Source: Ricinus communis
Taxonomy: Eukaryota > Streptophyta > Magnoliopsida > Malpighiales > Euphorbiaceae
Direction: 5' to 3'
DNA: 64,000 nucleotides
Assembly: GCF_019578655.1 (NCBI RefSeq)
Contig: NC_063258.1
Coordinates: 20,030,802 to 20,094,801, forward strand
Numbering within the stretch: the first letter of the stretch is position 1; every line of letters begins with the position of its first letter. Of this stretch, positions 61,794 to 64,000 are shown piece by piece. The notes beneath the pieces were generated by a model, which did not search any database, was not told the DNA's origin, and saw only the letters and a program-made list of their open reading frames with translations. The position numbers and the translations under genes were made by a program.

Positions 61794-64000
61794 GATAAAT
61801 ATAGCACTTTTGCAAGATCATTTTCTCATATTAAATTATTAGCACTATTACGGGGTTGTTTTTTCAAATTCATAAATATACATGTTTTACGGTGTTATTT
61901 CCTTAAGAAATATACCCATTTTATGGGGTTGTTTTCTCATATTATAAAATTAACCCATTTAAAGGGTTGTTTTCTCATACTCACAAATATACCACAATTA
62001 TGGGGTTATTTTATCAAATTCATAAATATCACTGTATTACAGGGTTATTTTCTAATATTTATAAATATACCCCTATTGCGGGATTATTTTCTCATATTAA
62101 AAAATTTACCACTTCTAGATGCTATTTTTTTAGACTCGAATTACAATACTTTTACGGGGTTATTTTCTGAGATTCATAAATATACACGTTTTATGGGGTT
62201 ATTTTCTTATATTGATAAATTTACCACTTTTACATGGTCGTTTTCTCATATTAAATTATTAGCACTATTATGGGGTTATTTTCTCAAATTCATAAATATA
62301 CACGTTTTACAGGGTTATTTTCTTATATTGACAAATATACCCCTTTTACGATGTTGTTTTCTCGTACTCACAAATATACCGAAATTACGGGGATATTTTG
62401 TTTGATTGATAAATATTCATGTATTATGGGGTTGTTTGCTAATATTTATAAATATATCCCTCTTACTGGGTTGTTTTCTCAAATTAAAACATTTATCCTT
62501 CTACGAGGCTGTTCTCTTAGACTCGTAATAACACTACTTTTACGGAGTTGTTTTCTTAGATTCATAAATATGCACGTTTTATGGGCTTATTTTCTTATAT
62601 TGATAAATATACCATTTTTATTTTGTCCTTTTCTCATATTAATTTTTTAGCACTATTATGGGGTTATTTTCTCAAATTCATAAATATGTACGTTTTACGA
62701 GGTTATTGACAAATATAGCCTTTTTATGGGGTTGTTTTCTCATATTATAAAATTAACCCATTTAAGGTGTTGTTTTCCTATACTCACAAATATACCGAAA
62801 TTACGGGATTATTTTCTCTAATTGATAAATATCCGTGTATTATGGGGTTGTTTTCTAATATTTATAAATATACCCCTCTTACGGGGTTGTTTTCACATAT
62901 TAAAAAATTTACCCTTCTACGAGGCTGTTTTCTTAGACTCGCAATTACACTACTTTTTCGGGATTGTTTTCTCAGATTCATAAATATATATGTTTACGGG
63001 ATTACTTTCTTATATTGATAAATATATTACTTTGACGGGGTTGTTTTCTCATATTAAATTATTAGCACTATTATGGGGTTGTTTTTTCAAAGTCATAAAC
63101 ATACACGTTTTACGGGGCTATTTTCTTATATTGATAAATATACCCCTTTTACGGGATTTTTTTCTCATATTATAAAATTAACCCATTTAAGGCGTTGTTT
63201 TTCCATACTTACAAATATACCAAAATTACGCGGTTATTTTCTCCGATTGATAAATATCTCCGTATTACGGGGTGGTTTTCTAATATTTATAAATATACTA
63301 CTTTTACGGGGTTATTTTCTCATATTCATAATATATACGTTCTACGGGGTTATTTTCTTATATAGATAAATATACCACTTTTACTGGGTCATTTTCTCAT
63401 ATTAAATTATTAGCACTATTATGGGGTTGTTTTGTCAAATTTATAAATATACACGTTTTACGGGGTTGTTTTCTTATATCGACAAATATACCCCTTTTAC
63501 GGGATTGTTTTCTCATATTATAAAATTAATACATTTAAGGGGTTGTTTTCTCATACTCACAAATATACTACAATTACGGAATTATTTTCTTAGATTGATA
63601 AATATCCCTGTATTACAGGCTCGTTTACAATATTTATAAATATACCCCTCTTACGCGGTTGTTTTCTCATATTAAAAAGTTTATCCATTCTACAAGCCTA
63701 TTTTCTTAGACTCACAATTACACTATTTTTACAGGTTTGTTTTCTCAAATTCATAAATATATACATTTTATGAGGTCATTTTCTTATATTGACAAATATA
63801 CTACAATTACGGGGTTGTTTTCTCATACTCACAAATATACCAAAATTACGGGGTTATTTTCTCTGATTGATAAATATCCCCGTATTACAGGGTTGTTTTC
63901 TAATATTTATAAATTTACCTCTCTTATAGGGTTGTTTTCTAATATTGAAAAATTTACCCCTTCTACGAGGCTGTTTTCTTATACTCGCAATTACACTACT
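61794..64000 (-). repeat. Satellite array block 5 (inverted), running off the window
   Basis: Same HOR satellite in inverted orientation, continuing block 4 after the solo LTR pair. The + strand frame 61698-62405 begins in LTR sequence and runs into satellite repeats, so it is an artefact. The array has no right edge in this window. Confidence 0.96.

Noticed and set aside
61698..62405. 235-codon + strand ORF as a real gene
   Set aside because: It begins in the end of the solo LTR, crosses the target duplication and continues as satellite 13-residue repeats.

Overview
The window is nuclear DNA of a flowering plant, probably a eudicot. The evidence is Ty3/gypsy LTR retrotransposons primed by plant initiator-Met tRNA, an Athila-type ORF1, a Cassandra-like TRIM carrying a 5S-rRNA-derived block, and a very large AT-rich satellite array. 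I cannot name the species. I find no intact host gene, tRNA or rRNA gene. Almost every open frame is either a retroelement remnant or a by-product of the satellite, so the window reads as heterochromatin (pericentromere, centromere or knob).

Bases 1-15.9 kb are a nested retroelement graveyard. 1-2830 is a mosaic of about 1-kb tandem repeats of unknown origin, with inverted copies. 2833-8426 holds Ty3/gypsy debris on the + strand: a polyprotein 3' end running into an LTR, a broken integrase, and a second LTR. Inside that second LTR sits a young, structurally complete but non-autonomous LTR element on the - strand (5604-8343) with 5-bp target duplication CCTTT, PBS and PPT. 8671-15.9 kb is an Athila-like element on the - strand: two tandem LTR-like copies, a polypurine tract, an ORF1 broken by two in-frame TAG codons, and an upstream region rich in AACACGG...CCGTGTT dyads.

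15.9-64 kb (about 41 kb net) is one satellite. Its basic monomer is 39 bp, starting GAAAA(C/T)AACCCCGTAA. Eleven diverged monomer types in fixed order make a higher-order repeat (HOR) of about 427 bp; 21781-22206 is a clean example. Many copies lack or duplicate whole monomers. The array has a near-perfect inverted repeat at its left edge (15924-16172) and flips orientation permanently near 54.09 kb.

The array is interrupted by a Cassandra-like fragment (31796-32268), the start of an Athila-like LTR running into a 500-N assembly gap (41438-42213), a 95-bp T/A-rich insert (about 49662-49756), and a 5.9-kb pair of nested solo LTRs in opposite orientations (55907-61793), each with a perfect 5-bp target duplication (GATAA outer, ATGGC inner).

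The most notable signal is in the satellite. Most monomers carry a short dyad (C3-4...G3-4), and monomer type 9 exists in several variants in which both arms changed together. This suggests either constraint on a hairpin or binding site, or palindrome-templated conversion. Because 39 is 13 codons and the - strand is poor in stops, the array throws up dozens of spurious ORFs, the longest 320 codons.
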